A stretch of DNA of 64,000 bases from Aliivibrio_A sp016764915 (GCA_965224595.1 OZ245058.1:372001-436000); one strand, 5' to 3'. Positions 44,074 to 54,023 are shown, counted from the first letter of the stretch. The notes: generated by a model from the sequence alone, not told the origin. Numbers and translations are program-made.

Positions 44074-44913
44074 TTGAAACAACGTATAATTACAGCCCTG
44101 ATTTTGGCACCATTAGTGATGGCAGGAATTTTCTTTCTACCTATTCAAGTTTTTTTTATCATTTTGGTCGCAGTGACGTTAGTCGGCTTTTGGGAATGGA
44201 CTCAATTTGTAAAGGCTCAATCAAGAATAATTGCACTTCTCCCTTCAGTTATTGCTCTTGGGGCTTCAATGATCTGGTTGCCCTTTGACGCAGTTAATCT
44301 TGCTCTGATTACAGAGCCTCATCAATACATGCTCACGATTGGTGTCATATGGTGGTTAATCGCCAGCCTTCTCGCCATGAGCTATCCAGTTTCTGCAAAA
44401 CTTTGGCAAGAAAGTCGTGTATTACGACACTTGTTTGGTTGGTTATCGTTAATTCCATTTTTCTGGAGTATTGTTCTACTCAGAGCTCAGGTTGGAATCG
44501 ATGACCAATACTACGGTGCAAAACTGGTGCTTCTTGTCTGCTTGTTGGTGTGGTCTGCGGATAGTGGCGCTTATTTTGCTGGTAAATCACTTGGCAAACG
44601 TAAAATGGCACCTTCGGTTAGCCCGAATAAAACGGTTGAGGGTTTGATTGGCGGCATTGTTACGGCGATGATTATCGGTTGGGGAGCTGTCGCCTTGTTT
44701 GATATACACTTTGACAGTATTGCCACTATGATCGGAATCTTCATGGTAACCGTGATTATATCCGTGTTGGGTGATTTGGTTGAGAGCATGTTCAAGCGCT
44801 CTTCAAATATCAAAGATAGTGGCACTATTATTCCTGGTCACGGTGGAATTTTAGACCGAATAGACAGCTTAATAGCCGCTTTTCCTATCTTTGCGTTACT
44901 CTATTTTTGGTAA
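44074..44913 (+). CDS. cdsA: CDP-diacylglycerol synthase CdsA
   Basis: Makes CDP-diacylglycerol from phosphatidate and CTP, the branch point of phospholipid synthesis. 279 residues, about eight membrane helices. The signature lies at the C-terminus (SLGKRKMAPSVSPNKTVEG, then SNIKDSGTIIPGHGGILDR with DRIDS). The start is TTG 44074 (MKQRIITALILAP); no ATG fits. Confidence 0.96.
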   Translation: MKQRIITALILAPLVMAGIFFLPIQVFFIILVAVTLVGFWEWTQFVKAQSRIIALLPSVIALGASMIWLPFDAVNLALITEPHQYMLTIGVIWWLIASLLAMSYPVSAKLWQESRVLRHLFGWLSLIPFFWSIVLLRAQVGIDDQYYGAKLVLLVCLLVWSADSGAYFAGKSLGKRKMAPSVSPNKTVEGLIGGIVTAMIIGWGAVALFDIHFDSIATMIGIFMVTVIISVLGDLVESMFKRSSNIKDSGTIIPGHGGILDRIDSLIAAFPIFALLYFW

Positions 44914-44922
44914 TTTATCCTT

Positions 44923-44947
44923 CAAAGAGCAGTCATTCTGCTCTTTG
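44923..44947 (+). terminator. Hairpin between cdsA and dxr
   Basis: A perfect 10-bp stem, CAAAGAGCAG / CTGCTCTTTG, with a 5-nt loop (TCATT), followed by ATTATTATGG rather than a U-run. A weak terminator or attenuator. Confidence 0.5.
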
Positions 44948-44967
44948 ATTATTATGGTCATTTCTCT

Positions 44968-46176
44968 ATGCGCAAATTAACTATTCTAGGAGCGACAGGC
45001 TCTATTGGAACCAGTACTCTTTCAGTTGTTGCTCAAAACCCTGAACAATTTGAAGTGATTGCTATTGGTGCAAATACTGATGTGCAGAAAATGCTGCAAC
45101 TGTGCCAGCAGTGGCAACCTCAGTATGCCGCTATGGCAAATAGTGACGCTGCTCTAGCGTTAGAGAAAGAGCTAAAAACGGTACAACTGAGCACCAAAGT
45201 AGTTTCAGGGCAAGAGGGATTGTGTTTCATTGCACAATTGGATTGTGTTGATACTGTGATGGCTGCGATTGTAGGCGCGGCGGGTCTTATGCCAACAATG
45301 TCAGCAGTGAAGGCTGGTAAGCGAATTTTGTTGGCAAATAAAGAAGCATTAGTGATGTCTGGTCAGCTGTTTATCGATGCGGTTGAACAATATGGTGCGG
45401 AACTGTTACCCGTTGATAGCGAGCATAATGCAATATTTCAATGCCTTCCTGAATCGATTCAAACCAATTTAGGCCGCTGCGATCTCGAAGCAAATGGGGT
45501 GAGTTCAATCTTGTTGACTGGATCTGGCGGTCCTTTTCGTTATAGTGATCTTTCAGAGTTATCGAATGTTACCCCTGAGATGGCTATCGCGCATCCTAAT
45601 TGGTCTATGGGACCTAAAATTTCGGTTGATTCAGCGACAATGATGAACAAAGGGTTAGAGTATATTGAGGCCCGTTGGTTGTTTAATAGTCGTCAAGGAC
45701 AACTAAAAGTCATCATACACCCTCAATCAGTGATTCACTCCATGGTGCAGTATCTTGATGGCTCGGTAGTCGCACAAATGGGCTTACCGGATATGCGAAC
45801 CCCTATTGCTTGTACTATGTCCTATCCCGAAAGAGTTGATTCAGGTGTGAAAGCATTAGATTTTGCTTCCATTGGTGAATTCACTTTTCTACAACCTGAT
45901 TATAATCGTTATCCTTGTTTGAAGTTGGCTATTGATGCTTGTTATGAAGGGCAGTACGCCACCACAATAATAAACGCTGCCAATGAACTAACAGTTGATG
46001 CATTTTTAAACAGACAGCTGCGTTTTACTGATATTTCAAAAGTAAACGAACAGGTTTTAAACAAACTCACCACTAAGTTACAAAACCTTGAACTTAAAGA
46101 CTTGGAAAGCGTAATTGAGCTAGATAGAATGGCTCGAATATATACAGTAGAACAATTGAAAAAGGTGACAGTATGA
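44968..46176 (+). CDS. dxr: 1-deoxy-D-xylulose 5-phosphate reductoisomerase
   Basis: Second step of the MEP isoprenoid pathway (DXP to MEP, NADPH), also called IspC; target of fosmidomycin. 402 residues. NADPH motif LGATGSIGTSTL (7-18), ANKEALVMSG, metal/substrate residues in LPVDSEHNAIFQ and NKGLEYIEARWLF. ATG 44968 has a poor Shine-Dalgarno sequence. It overlaps rseP by 4 nt. Confidence 0.97.
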   Translation: MRKLTILGATGSIGTSTLSVVAQNPEQFEVIAIGANTDVQKMLQLCQQWQPQYAAMANSDAALALEKELKTVQLSTKVVSGQEGLCFIAQLDCVDTVMAAIVGAAGLMPTMSAVKAGKRILLANKEALVMSGQLFIDAVEQYGAELLPVDSEHNAIFQCLPESIQTNLGRCDLEANGVSSILLTGSGGPFRYSDLSELSNVTPEMAIAHPNWSMGPKISVDSATMMNKGLEYIEARWLFNSRQGQLKVIIHPQSVIHSMVQYLDGSVVAQMGLPDMRTPIACTMSYPERVDSGVKALDFASIGEFTFLQPDYNRYPCLKLAIDACYEGQYATTIINAANELTVDAFLNRQLRFTDISKVNEQVLNKLTTKLQNLELKDLESVIELDRMARIYTVEQLKKVTV

Positions 46177-47531
46177 TGGGTGCGTTATGGAATTTTGCTT
46201 CTTTTGTAGTAGCACTAGGAATCTTAGTCGCCGTACATGAATTCGGACACTTCTGGGTGGCGAGAAAGTGTGGTGTGATTGTTCAGAAGTTCTCTATTGG
46301 TTTTGGCAAGTCATTATGGAAAACGGTTGGTAAAGACGGCACAGAGTACAGCCTTTCGATGATACCGCTGGGTGGTTTTGTTAAAATGCTGGACGAGCGG
46401 GTAGAAGAAGTACCAGAAAGTTTGAAACACCGTGCTTTTAATAATAAACCATTATGGCAGAGAAGTGCGATTGTTGCTGCAGGTCCAATAGCCAATTTTA
46501 TCTTTGCCGTTTTTGCCTATTGGATCATTTTTGTTATTGGCATTCCTGCGATAAAACCTGTAATTGGTGAAGTTAGTCCACAATCCATAGTCGCACAAGC
46601 TGGTATTGAACAGGGAATGGAACTAAAAGCTGTTTCTGGAATCAAAACAACGGATTGGCAGTCAGCAAATATGGCGCTTATCTCACATATTGGTGATAAA
46701 TCAATGACATTAACGGTGGTGAGCCCTGATAATCCATCGTTTGAACAAGTGAAAAATCTGGATCTTAGTAATTGGCAGTTTGATCCTGAAACCCAATCTG
46801 TAATGAGAACATTGGGTTTTGTTCCGTTTTCGCCTGCAGTGACACTGAAAATTGCACTGGTTAATGAAGACAGTGCAGCAGAAAGGGCAGGGTTGAAAGT
46901 TGATGATACGTTATTGACCATAGATGGTGTTGCTGTTAATCAATGGCAACAAGTAGTCGAGACTATCAAAAGCAATGCGGGCGTTTCTGTTGACGTGTTA
47001 GTGAAGCGTTTGGGACAAGAGTTAACTCTGACGCTAACGCCTGAAAGCAAAACGGTCAAAGACGGCAGTCAAATTGGTTATGCTGGCATTGCACCATACA
47101 GAGAAGAGTGGCCGGATAATTACAGGTTTGATCTTAAGTATGGAGTGATTGACTCTGTCGGTCAGGCAATTGATAAAACTGGACAGTTAATCAGTGTCAC
47201 GTTGAGCATGGTAAAAAAATTATTTACTGGTGATGTGGCATTGAAAAATTTAAGTGGCCCAATATCGATTGCTAAAGGAGCTGGCATGACCGCTGAATAT
47301 GGTCTTGTCTACTTCCTCAGTTTTTTAGCATTAATCAGTGTTAATTTAGGCATTATAAATTTACTGCCTCTTCCTGTTTTAGATGGAGGACATCTTCTAT
47401 TTTTTGCTATTGAAGCAGTAATTCGAAGACCAGTACCAGAAAAGATTCAAGAAGTAGGTTACAAGATAGGGACTGCGGTCATTATGATGATGATGATGGT
47501 AGCATTATTTAATGATTTCACTCGTCTCTAA
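46173..47531 (+). CDS. rseP: Site-2 intramembrane protease RseP
   Basis: A zinc metalloprotease that cleaves RseA within the membrane to release sigma-E, and also processes signal peptides. 452 residues, four membrane helices. Zinc motif HEFGH at 22-26, LDGGH near 403, two PDZ domains between (about 115-300), and GPIANFIFA. ATG 46173 overlaps the dxr stop by 4 nt; a second ATG follows directly. Confidence 0.97.
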   Translation: MMGALWNFASFVVALGILVAVHEFGHFWVARKCGVIVQKFSIGFGKSLWKTVGKDGTEYSLSMIPLGGFVKMLDERVEEVPESLKHRAFNNKPLWQRSAIVAAGPIANFIFAVFAYWIIFVIGIPAIKPVIGEVSPQSIVAQAGIEQGMELKAVSGIKTTDWQSANMALISHIGDKSMTLTVVSPDNPSFEQVKNLDLSNWQFDPETQSVMRTLGFVPFSPAVTLKIALVNEDSAAERAGLKVDDTLLTIDGVAVNQWQQVVETIKSNAGVSVDVLVKRLGQELTLTLTPESKTVKDGSQIGYAGIAPYREEWPDNYRFDLKYGVIDSVGQAIDKTGQLISVTLSMVKKLFTGDVALKNLSGPISIAKGAGMTAEYGLVYFLSFLALISVNLGIINLLPLPVLDGGHLLFFAIEAVIRRPVPEKIQEVGYKIGTAVIMMMMMVALFNDFTRL

Positions 47532-47566
47532 TGAAGCGTTTGTAGCAAGGAATAATTAGAATAGAT

Positions 47567-49984
47567 ATGGCGATAAAAAAACTGTTGATAGCCACTCTGA
47601 TGTTGAGTAGTGCTGCTGCAACAAGCGCAGAAAAGTTTGTAGTTGACGATATCCAATTCGAAGGATTACAACGTGTGGCGTTAGGTGCTGCATTATTAAA
47701 AATGCCAGTTCGAGTTGGTGATACTGTCTCTTCACAAGAGGTATCAAAAGTTATTAAAGCACTGTTTGCTTCTGGTAACTTTGAAGATGTAAAAGTATTC
47801 AGAGATAACGATACTTTACTGATTAAAGTGATTGAGCGTCCGACCATTTCAAGTATCTCCTTTTCAGGGAATAAGGCGATTAAAGAGGAGCAACTTCAAG
47901 ATAACTTGGATGCCTCTTCCATTCGTATCGGTGAAGCTTTAGATCGTACGACGTTGAGTAAAATCGAGAAAGGTCTTGAAGATTTTTATTACAGTGTAGG
48001 TAAATACAATGCGACAGTGAGTGCAGTTGTTACTCCATTGCCACGTAATCGTGCTGACCTAAAATTTGTCTTTACTGAAGGTGTTTCTGCCAAAATACAG
48101 CAAATTAATTTTATCGGAAATGAGATCTTTACTGATGAAGAGCTCGTGGATCGTTTTAATCTTAATTTTGATGTGCCATGGTGGAACTTCCTTGCCGATG
48201 AAAAGTATCAAAAGCAAGTTCTTGCTGGTGATATTGAAGCGTTAAAATCTTTTTACCTTAATCGGGGCTATTTAAAGTTCCAGGTAGACTCAACTCAGGT
48301 ATCTATCTCTCCAGATAAGAAAGGGGTTTACATCACTCTTACCGTAAAAGAGGGTGAAGCTTATACGATTAAAAGCGTAAGTTTCCGTGGTGAGTTAATT
48401 GGAAAAGAGGATGAGTTTGAACAACTCAATCCATTTGAAGAGGGTGACACTTACAATGGTGCGGCGGTTACCAGTTTAGAAGAGAACATTAAACGTATTT
48501 TAGGTGAATCAGGTTACGCTTATCCGAAAGTACAAACAATTCCAGAGTTTAATGATGAAACACAAGAGGTCATGCTGGCAATTAATGTCGAAGCTGGGCA
48601 CAGAATCTATGTGCGCGATATTCGATTTACCGGTAATACCGAGACCAAAGATGAAGTATTACGTCGTGAAATGCGTCAAATGGAAAGCAGTTGGTTAAAC
48701 TCTAAGTCGATTGATTTAGGAAAAAATCGACTCAATCGTTTAGGTTTTTTTGAAACAGTTGATGTGCAGACTCAACGTGTATCAGGCAGTGATGATCAGG
48801 TAGATTTGGTCTATAACGTCAAAGAAGCTAACTCAGGAAATGTAAACTTTGGTGTGGGTTATGGCACCGAATCTGGTATTAGCTTCCAAATTGGCCTGCA
48901 GCAAGATAACTTTTTAGGTTCTGGTGATAACGTTGGCATCAGTGCAATGATGAACGATTATCAGAAAAACATCAGTTTAAATTATCGAGATCCCTACTGG
49001 AATCTGGATGGTGTGAGTTTAGGTGGCAAGGTTTTCTATAACGAATTTGAAGCATCTGATGCGGGTATTATTGACTATACCAACCAAAGTTATGGTACCA
49101 GTCTAACATGGGGGTTCCCATTTGATGAACTGAACTACTTCTCAATAGGTATCGGTTATAAGCACAATAAGATATCCAACCTAGATAACTATCTGCAGAT
49201 CGAACAGTATTTGTTGTCTGCTGGGGACAGTTACGATGATAATAACAACTTACTATTGGTGGATGATTTTGATATCACGTTAAGTTGGACCCGAAATAAT
49301 CTGAACAAAGGTTACTTTCCCACAGCAGGTAACTACCAAAGCGCCAGTTATAAAATCACCGTACCGGGCTCAGATTCACAGTTCTTTAAAACGCAATATG
49401 ATGTTAGGCAGTATGTGCCTCTGACGGAAAAACATGAATTTACCTTCTTAATGCGTGGTCGACTAGGTTATGGTAACGGTTATGGTAATACCGATGGTAA
49501 TGATAACCTGTTCCCATTCTATGAGAACTTCTACGCCGGTGGCTTTTCGACCATACGTGGGTTTGGTTCTAACTCGGTAGGCCCTAAAGCAGTTTATCAA
49601 GAGGGGCAGGCTAATAACCCTAATTATAAAGCAACCGATGATTCTGTTGGGGGAAATGCCACTGCGCTGGCAAGTTTTGAGCTAATTTTCCCAACACCAT
49701 TTGCATCAGAAGATGCGAGAAAACAGATTCGAACCAGTGTGTTTTTTGATATGGCCAGTGTATGGGATACGGAATTTAAACACATAAATGACAATAATAT
49801 TAGCGCGGGTAGTGAATATTATTATGACTACTCAGATCCATCTAACTTTCGCTCATCTTATGGTGCAGCGCTGCAGTGGATGTCTCCGATGGGACCTCTG
49901 GTATTCTCAGTGGCTAAACCAGTTGAAATATATGAAGGTGATGATGAAGAGTTCTTCACATTTACCATTGGGCGAACATTCTAA
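47567..49984 (+). CDS. bamA: Outer membrane protein assembly factor BamA
   Basis: An Omp85 protein that folds beta-barrel proteins into the outer membrane. 805 residues: signal peptide (cleaved after ATSA, about 21), five POTRA domains (about 22-420) and a 16-strand barrel with the lid-lock motif IRGFGSNSVGP (about 660) and terminal GRTF. The first POTRA begins FVVDDIQFEGLQRVALGAAL. Extracellular loops contain Asn/Gly/Tyr-rich stretches (GYGNGYGNTDGNDN). It is followed by skp. Confidence 0.98.
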   Translation: MAIKKLLIATLMLSSAAATSAEKFVVDDIQFEGLQRVALGAALLKMPVRVGDTVSSQEVSKVIKALFASGNFEDVKVFRDNDTLLIKVIERPTISSISFSGNKAIKEEQLQDNLDASSIRIGEALDRTTLSKIEKGLEDFYYSVGKYNATVSAVVTPLPRNRADLKFVFTEGVSAKIQQINFIGNEIFTDEELVDRFNLNFDVPWWNFLADEKYQKQVLAGDIEALKSFYLNRGYLKFQVDSTQVSISPDKKGVYITLTVKEGEAYTIKSVSFRGELIGKEDEFEQLNPFEEGDTYNGAAVTSLEENIKRILGESGYAYPKVQTIPEFNDETQEVMLAINVEAGHRIYVRDIRFTGNTETKDEVLRREMRQMESSWLNSKSIDLGKNRLNRLGFFETVDVQTQRVSGSDDQVDLVYNVKEANSGNVNFGVGYGTESGISFQIGLQQDNFLGSGDNVGISAMMNDYQKNISLNYRDPYWNLDGVSLGGKVFYNEFEASDAGIIDYTNQSYGTSLTWGFPFDELNYFSIGIGYKHNKISNLDNYLQIEQYLLSAGDSYDDNNNLLLVDDFDITLSWTRNNLNKGYFPTAGNYQSASYKITVPGSDSQFFKTQYDVRQYVPLTEKHEFTFLMRGRLGYGNGYGNTDGNDNLFPFYENFYAGGFSTIRGFGSNSVGPKAVYQEGQANNPNYKATDDSVGGNATALASFELIFPTPFASEDARKQIRTSVFFDMASVWDTEFKHINDNNISAGSEYYYDYSDPSNFRSSYGAALQWMSPMGPLVFSVAKPVEIYEGDDEEFFTFTIGRTF

Positions 49985-50004
49985 ATTTATTTGAGGACAA
50001 AATT

Positions 50005-50514
50005 TTGAACAAAGTAATGAAAGCGGCAAGTATTGGTCTAGTGATTTTAAGTTCATCAATGTTTGCTAATGCAGCAGAAGCTGCCCAGAAAGTGGGCTAT
50101 GTTAATATCGCTAAAATCGCTCAAAACATGCCTCAGCGTGAGAGTATTACCACTCAGTTAAGAGCTGAGTTCAAAGATCGCATTGATGCGGCTCGTGAGT
50201 TAAAAGAGACGATCGTTGCTAAAGAAGCGAAGCTGAAAAGAGATGGTGAGTTACTAGGTCAATCTGGCGCTGTTAAATTACAGCGTGAAATTGCCTCTCT
50301 AAAGTCGGATCTGAAACTCGATGCTGAAGCATTAAATGAAGATACTCGTAAGCGCCAAGCGGAAGAGCAGAAAAAGTTAATGAGTTTGATTCAAAAAACA
50401 GTAGAAAAAGTCGCAAAAGCGGAAGGGTATGACATGGTAGTTGAAGCAAGAAGTTTAATGTTTGCAACACCAGAAGATGATCTTTCAGCAAAAGTACTTG
50501 CAGCAGCAAAATAA
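50005..50514 (+). CDS. skp: Periplasmic chaperone Skp (OmpH)
   Basis: A trimeric holdase that escorts unfolded outer-membrane proteins to BamA. 169 residues: signal peptide (to about 27, FANAAEA), then the core YVNIAKIAQNMPQR and a long helical hairpin rich in Lys/Glu. The start is TTG 50005 with GAGGA 7 nt upstream; ATG 50017 would be too far from it. Directly after bamA, 8 nt before lpxD. Confidence 0.95.
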   Translation: MNKVMKAASIGLVILSSSMFANAAEAAQKVGYVNIAKIAQNMPQRESITTQLRAEFKDRIDAARELKETIVAKEAKLKRDGELLGQSGAVKLQREIASLKSDLKLDAEALNEDTRKRQAEEQKKLMSLIQKTVEKVAKAEGYDMVVEARSLMFATPEDDLSAKVLAAAK

Positions 50515-50522
50515 GGCTATCT

Positions 50523-51551
50523 ATGACAACAATCACACTGGCTGAGCTGGCTGACAAGCTAGGCGCAGTCCTACACGGCGATGGTTCTGTTCAAATAACT
50601 TCAGTGGCTTCCATGGAGAGCGCGACAGAAGGAAACATTACTTTTTTATCAAACAGTAAATATCGTACTAAATTGTCGCAATGTCTTGCGTCAGCAGTGT
50701 TGATTAAAGAGACGGATCTTTCTTATTGTCAAAGCAACGCGTTGGTTTTGAAAGACCCCTATTTGGGTTATGCGTTAGTGGCACAAATTTTGGATACGAC
50801 ACCTGCGGCTGCTGTCGATGTTTCACCATCCGCATATATTGCTAAAGATGCCATATTAGGCAGTAACGTAGCCATTGGCCACAATGCCGTCATTGAGTCA
50901 GGCGTTGTGCTTGGTGATAATGTGCAAATTGGTTCTGGGACGGTTGTTGGTAAAAATACAAAAATTGGGGCCAATACAAAACTATGGGCAAATGTGACTA
51001 TTTATCACGATATACAAATCGGCGAAAATTGTCTGATCCAGTCTGCTACCGTCATTGGCTCTGATGGTTTTGGTTATGCAAATGATCGAGGAACTTGGGT
51101 GAAAATCCCTCAGTTGGGCTCAGTCATCATTGGTAATAATGTTGAAATTGGTGCTTCTACCGCCATCGATAGAGGGGCACTGGAAGATACTGTTATTGAA
51201 GATGGTGTTATTCTTGATAACCAGATGCAAATTGCACATAACGTTCGTATCGGTGAGAAATCAGCACTGGCTGGTGCAACGACGATTGCAGGGAGTACCA
51301 ACATAGGTAAACATTGCGTGATTGGTGGCGCTGCTGTCATTAATGGCCACATCAATATAACTGATGGTGTAACTATTACTGGTATGGGCATGGTGATGCG
51401 CTCAATATCTGAGCCTGGTCTATACTCATCGGGTATTCCATTACAACCAAACAAAGAGTGGCGTAAAACGGCGACACGAGTTCAACGCATTGACGAAATG
51501 CATAAAAGATTGAAAAAATTAGAGAAGCAGCTAGAAAGTAGAACTGATTAA
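50523..51551 (+). CDS. lpxD: UDP-3-O-(3-hydroxyacyl)glucosamine N-acyltransferase LpxD
   Basis: Third step of lipid A synthesis. 342 residues: an N-terminal uridine-binding domain (1-100), a left-handed beta helix of hexapeptide repeats (about 105-310) with catalytic His in QMQIAHNVRIG (about 238), and a C-terminal helix (RIDEMHKRLKKLEKQL). GSDGFGYANDRG is characteristic. Confidence 0.97.
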   Translation: MTTITLAELADKLGAVLHGDGSVQITSVASMESATEGNITFLSNSKYRTKLSQCLASAVLIKETDLSYCQSNALVLKDPYLGYALVAQILDTTPAAAVDVSPSAYIAKDAILGSNVAIGHNAVIESGVVLGDNVQIGSGTVVGKNTKIGANTKLWANVTIYHDIQIGENCLIQSATVIGSDGFGYANDRGTWVKIPQLGSVIIGNNVEIGASTAIDRGALEDTVIEDGVILDNQMQIAHNVRIGEKSALAGATTIAGSTNIGKHCVIGGAAVINGHINITDGVTITGMGMVMRSISEPGLYSSGIPLQPNKEWRKTATRVQRIDEMHKRLKKLEKQLESRTD

Positions 51552-51614
51552 GTTCACTTTCCTAGTGGCATGCCATTGGTATTACGTTTAGATAATAATA
51601 TACAGGACAGCGTT

Positions 51615-52082
51615 TTGAGTAGAGAAAATAAAACACTCAACATTACAGAGATCAGAGAATTACTTCCCCACCGTTACCCGTTTCTTTTAATCGATAGAGT
51701 GACTGATTACGAAGAGACGGTCGGAGATAAGTTAGGTTATCTTAAGGCAATTAAGAACGTAACTGTTAATGAACCTCAGTTTACCGGCCACTTTCCTCAA
51801 ATGCCAATTTTCCCAGGTGTTTTGATTTTAGAAGCGATGGCTCAAGCAACGGGATTACTTGCATTTAAATCATTTGGTGCACCCACAGAAAATGAGCTTT
51901 ACTATTTTGCCAGTATCGATAAGGCCAAGTTCCGTAAACCTGTTGTACCCGGTGATCAATTGATCATTGAGGTTAAGTTTATTAAAGAACGACGTGGTAT
52001 TGCCCTGTTTACTGGTGAAGCGAAAGTCGATGGCGGAGTAGTCTGCTCTGCCGAACTCAAATGTGCTAGACGAGAGTTTTAA
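51615..52082 (+). CDS. fabZ: 3-hydroxyacyl-ACP dehydratase FabZ
   Basis: Dehydrates 3-hydroxyacyl-ACP in fatty acid elongation. About 155 residues, hot-dog fold, catalytic His59 (FTGHFPQMPIFPG) and Glu73 (LILEAMAQATG). The start is TTG 51615 (MSRENKTLNI) with AGGA 7 nt upstream; an in-frame extension to ATG 51570 would add 15 atypical residues and lacks a good Shine-Dalgarno sequence. Confidence 0.95.
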   Translation: MSRENKTLNITEIRELLPHRYPFLLIDRVTDYEETVGDKLGYLKAIKNVTVNEPQFTGHFPQMPIFPGVLILEAMAQATGLLAFKSFGAPTENELYYFASIDKAKFRKPVVPGDQLIIEVKFIKERRGIALFTGEAKVDGGVVCSAELKCARREF

Positions 52083-52084
52083 TC

Positions 52085-52873
52085 ATGATTCATGAAACCG
52101 CTAAAATCCACCCTTCTGCGGTGGTTGAAACGGGTGCTATTCTTGGCGCTAATGTTGTTGTTGGTCCATTTTGCTTTGTAGACAGTAAAGTAGAAATAGG
52201 TGACGGTACTGAACTTAAATCTCATGTGGTCGTTAAAGGGCCAACGGTAATTGGCAAAGATAATAAAATCTTTCAGTTTGCCTCTGTGGGTGAAGAGTGC
52301 CAAGACTTAAAATTTGCTGGCGAAGATACTCGTTTAGAGATTGGTGACCGAAATATCATTCGCGAAAGTGTCACCATTCATCGCGGTACCATTCAAGATA
52401 TTGGCACCACTATTATTGGTAGCGATAACTTATTCATGATCAATGCTCATGTAGCGCATGATTGTGTGGTTGGAAATCACTGTATATTTGCTAATAATGC
52501 CACGCTAGCGGGTCATGTGAAAGTGGCGGATTACGCTATTATTGGTGGCATGTCTGCGATTCATCAGTTTTGCCACATTGGAGAGCACAGTATGCTAGGA
52601 GGAGGGTCGATTGTAGTTCAAGACGTGCCTCCATACGTTATGGCTCAAGGTAATCACTGTGCTCCTTTTGGTATTAATATTGAAGGTCTAAAACGTCGTG
52701 GTTTTGATAAACCTTCATTGCACGCTATTCGCCGTGCTTATAAAGAGATCTACCGTGAAGGTAAAACATTAGAAGAAGCCAAAGTTGTCATTGCTGAGAT
52801 GGCAAAAGAGCACCACCCAGTACAAGCTTTTGTCGATTTCTTTGAACGTTCTACGCGAGGAATTATCCGTTAA
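52085..52873 (+). CDS. lpxA: UDP-N-acetylglucosamine acyltransferase LpxA
   Basis: First step of lipid A synthesis. 262 residues, the normal length. A hexapeptide-repeat beta helix with catalytic His125 (NAHVAHDCVVG) and His122, and a C-terminal helical domain (GLKRRGFDKPSLHAIRRAY). It starts 2 nt after fabZ and ends 1 nt before lpxB. Confidence 0.98.
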   Translation: MIHETAKIHPSAVVETGAILGANVVVGPFCFVDSKVEIGDGTELKSHVVVKGPTVIGKDNKIFQFASVGEECQDLKFAGEDTRLEIGDRNIIRESVTIHRGTIQDIGTTIIGSDNLFMINAHVAHDCVVGNHCIFANNATLAGHVKVADYAIIGGMSAIHQFCHIGEHSMLGGGSIVVQDVPPYVMAQGNHCAPFGINIEGLKRRGFDKPSLHAIRRAYKEIYREGKTLEEAKVVIAEMAKEHHPVQAFVDFFERSTRGIIR

Positions 52874-52874
52874 T

Positions 52875-54023
52875 ATGGTAAAGCCATTACGAATCGGAAT
52901 TGTTGCCGGGGAGATCTCCGGCGATATTTTAGGTGCTGGATTAATTAAAGCAATAAAAACTCAGTATCCCGATGCTGAGTTTGTTGGTATTGGCGGCCCG
53001 AAAATGATCGAACAAGGGTGTGACTCGCTGTTTGATATGGAAGAGTTATCAGTAATGGGTATTGTCGAAGTGCTTGGCCGCATACGACGTCTCTTACACG
53101 TTAAAGCTGAATTGGTCCGATTTTTTAAAGATAATCCACCCGATGTGTTTATTGGCGTGGATGCCCCTGATTTCAATTTACGGTTAGAAAAGACACTAAA
53201 ACAATCAGGAGTAAAAACGGTTCATTATGTCAGTCCGTCAGTGTGGGCATGGCGGCCAAAACGCATCTTTAAGATTGAAGCTGCTACCCATTTGGTATTG
53301 GCTTTTTTACCATTTGAGAAAGAATTTTACGATAAATACAAGGTACCTTGTCAATTTGTCGGACACACAATGGCTGACGACATTCCCTTAGTTTCTGATA
53401 AGCGAGTAGCGCAAAATATGCTGAACTTGGACTCGAGCAGACGTTGGCTGGCTGTATTGCCAGGCAGTCGTGGTGGCGAGTTAGCACTTATTGCAGAACC
53501 GTTTATTCAAACCTGTCAGCGGCTTAAAAAACAGCATCCTGATCTTGGTTTTGTTGTTGCCGCTGTGAATCAAAAGCGTCGAAAGCAGTTTGAATCTATT
53601 TGGCAACAAACGGCTCCAGAATTAGACTTTACTATCGTTGATGATACGGCTAGGAATGTCATCACTGCGTCTGATGCTGTTTTGCTTGCTTCAGGAACGG
53701 TTGCGCTGGAATGCATGTTAGTAAAACGACCAATGGTGGTGGGTTATAAGATCAAGCCATTAACGGAGTGGATAGTGAGAAGACTGGTTATTTCAAAGTT
53801 TGCCTCATTGCCTAATGTGTTGGCAGGCCGTGAACTTATACCTGAGTTCTTACAAAAAGATTGTACGCCTGAGAAATTAGCTAAACAGGTTAACTTCTAT
53901 TTGGAATCGGATAATAGTGAGTTAATTGCTGAATTCACTAAGATGCATCAGTGGATTCGTAAAGATGCTGATAATCAAGCAGCAAAAGCCGTATTGGAAT
54001 TGATTGGAAAAACGTATGAGTAA
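52875..54023 (+). CDS. lpxB: Lipid-A-disaccharide synthase LpxB
   Basis: A GT19 glycosyltransferase joining UDP-diacylglucosamine to lipid X. 382 residues. RIGIVAGEISGDILGAGLI, HYVSPSVWAWRPKR, LPGSRGGEL and LASGTVALE are diagnostic. ATG 52875 follows the lpxA stop by one base. It overlaps rnhB by 8 nt. Confidence 0.97.
   Translation: MVKPLRIGIVAGEISGDILGAGLIKAIKTQYPDAEFVGIGGPKMIEQGCDSLFDMEELSVMGIVEVLGRIRRLLHVKAELVRFFKDNPPDVFIGVDAPDFNLRLEKTLKQSGVKTVHYVSPSVWAWRPKRIFKIEAATHLVLAFLPFEKEFYDKYKVPCQFVGHTMADDIPLVSDKRVAQNMLNLDSSRRWLAVLPGSRGGELALIAEPFIQTCQRLKKQHPDLGFVVAAVNQKRRKQFESIWQQTAPELDFTIVDDTARNVITASDAVLLASGTVALECMLVKRPMVVGYKIKPLTEWIVRRLVISKFASLPNVLAGRELIPEFLQKDCTPEKLAKQVNFYLESDNSELIAEFTKMHQWIRKDADNQAAKAVLELIGKTYE

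Noticed and set aside
48182..48212. Sigma-E-like GGAACTT ... TCAAA pair.
   Set aside because: Lies inside the bamA coding region with an 18-nt spacer; not positioned to drive an obvious downstream gene.
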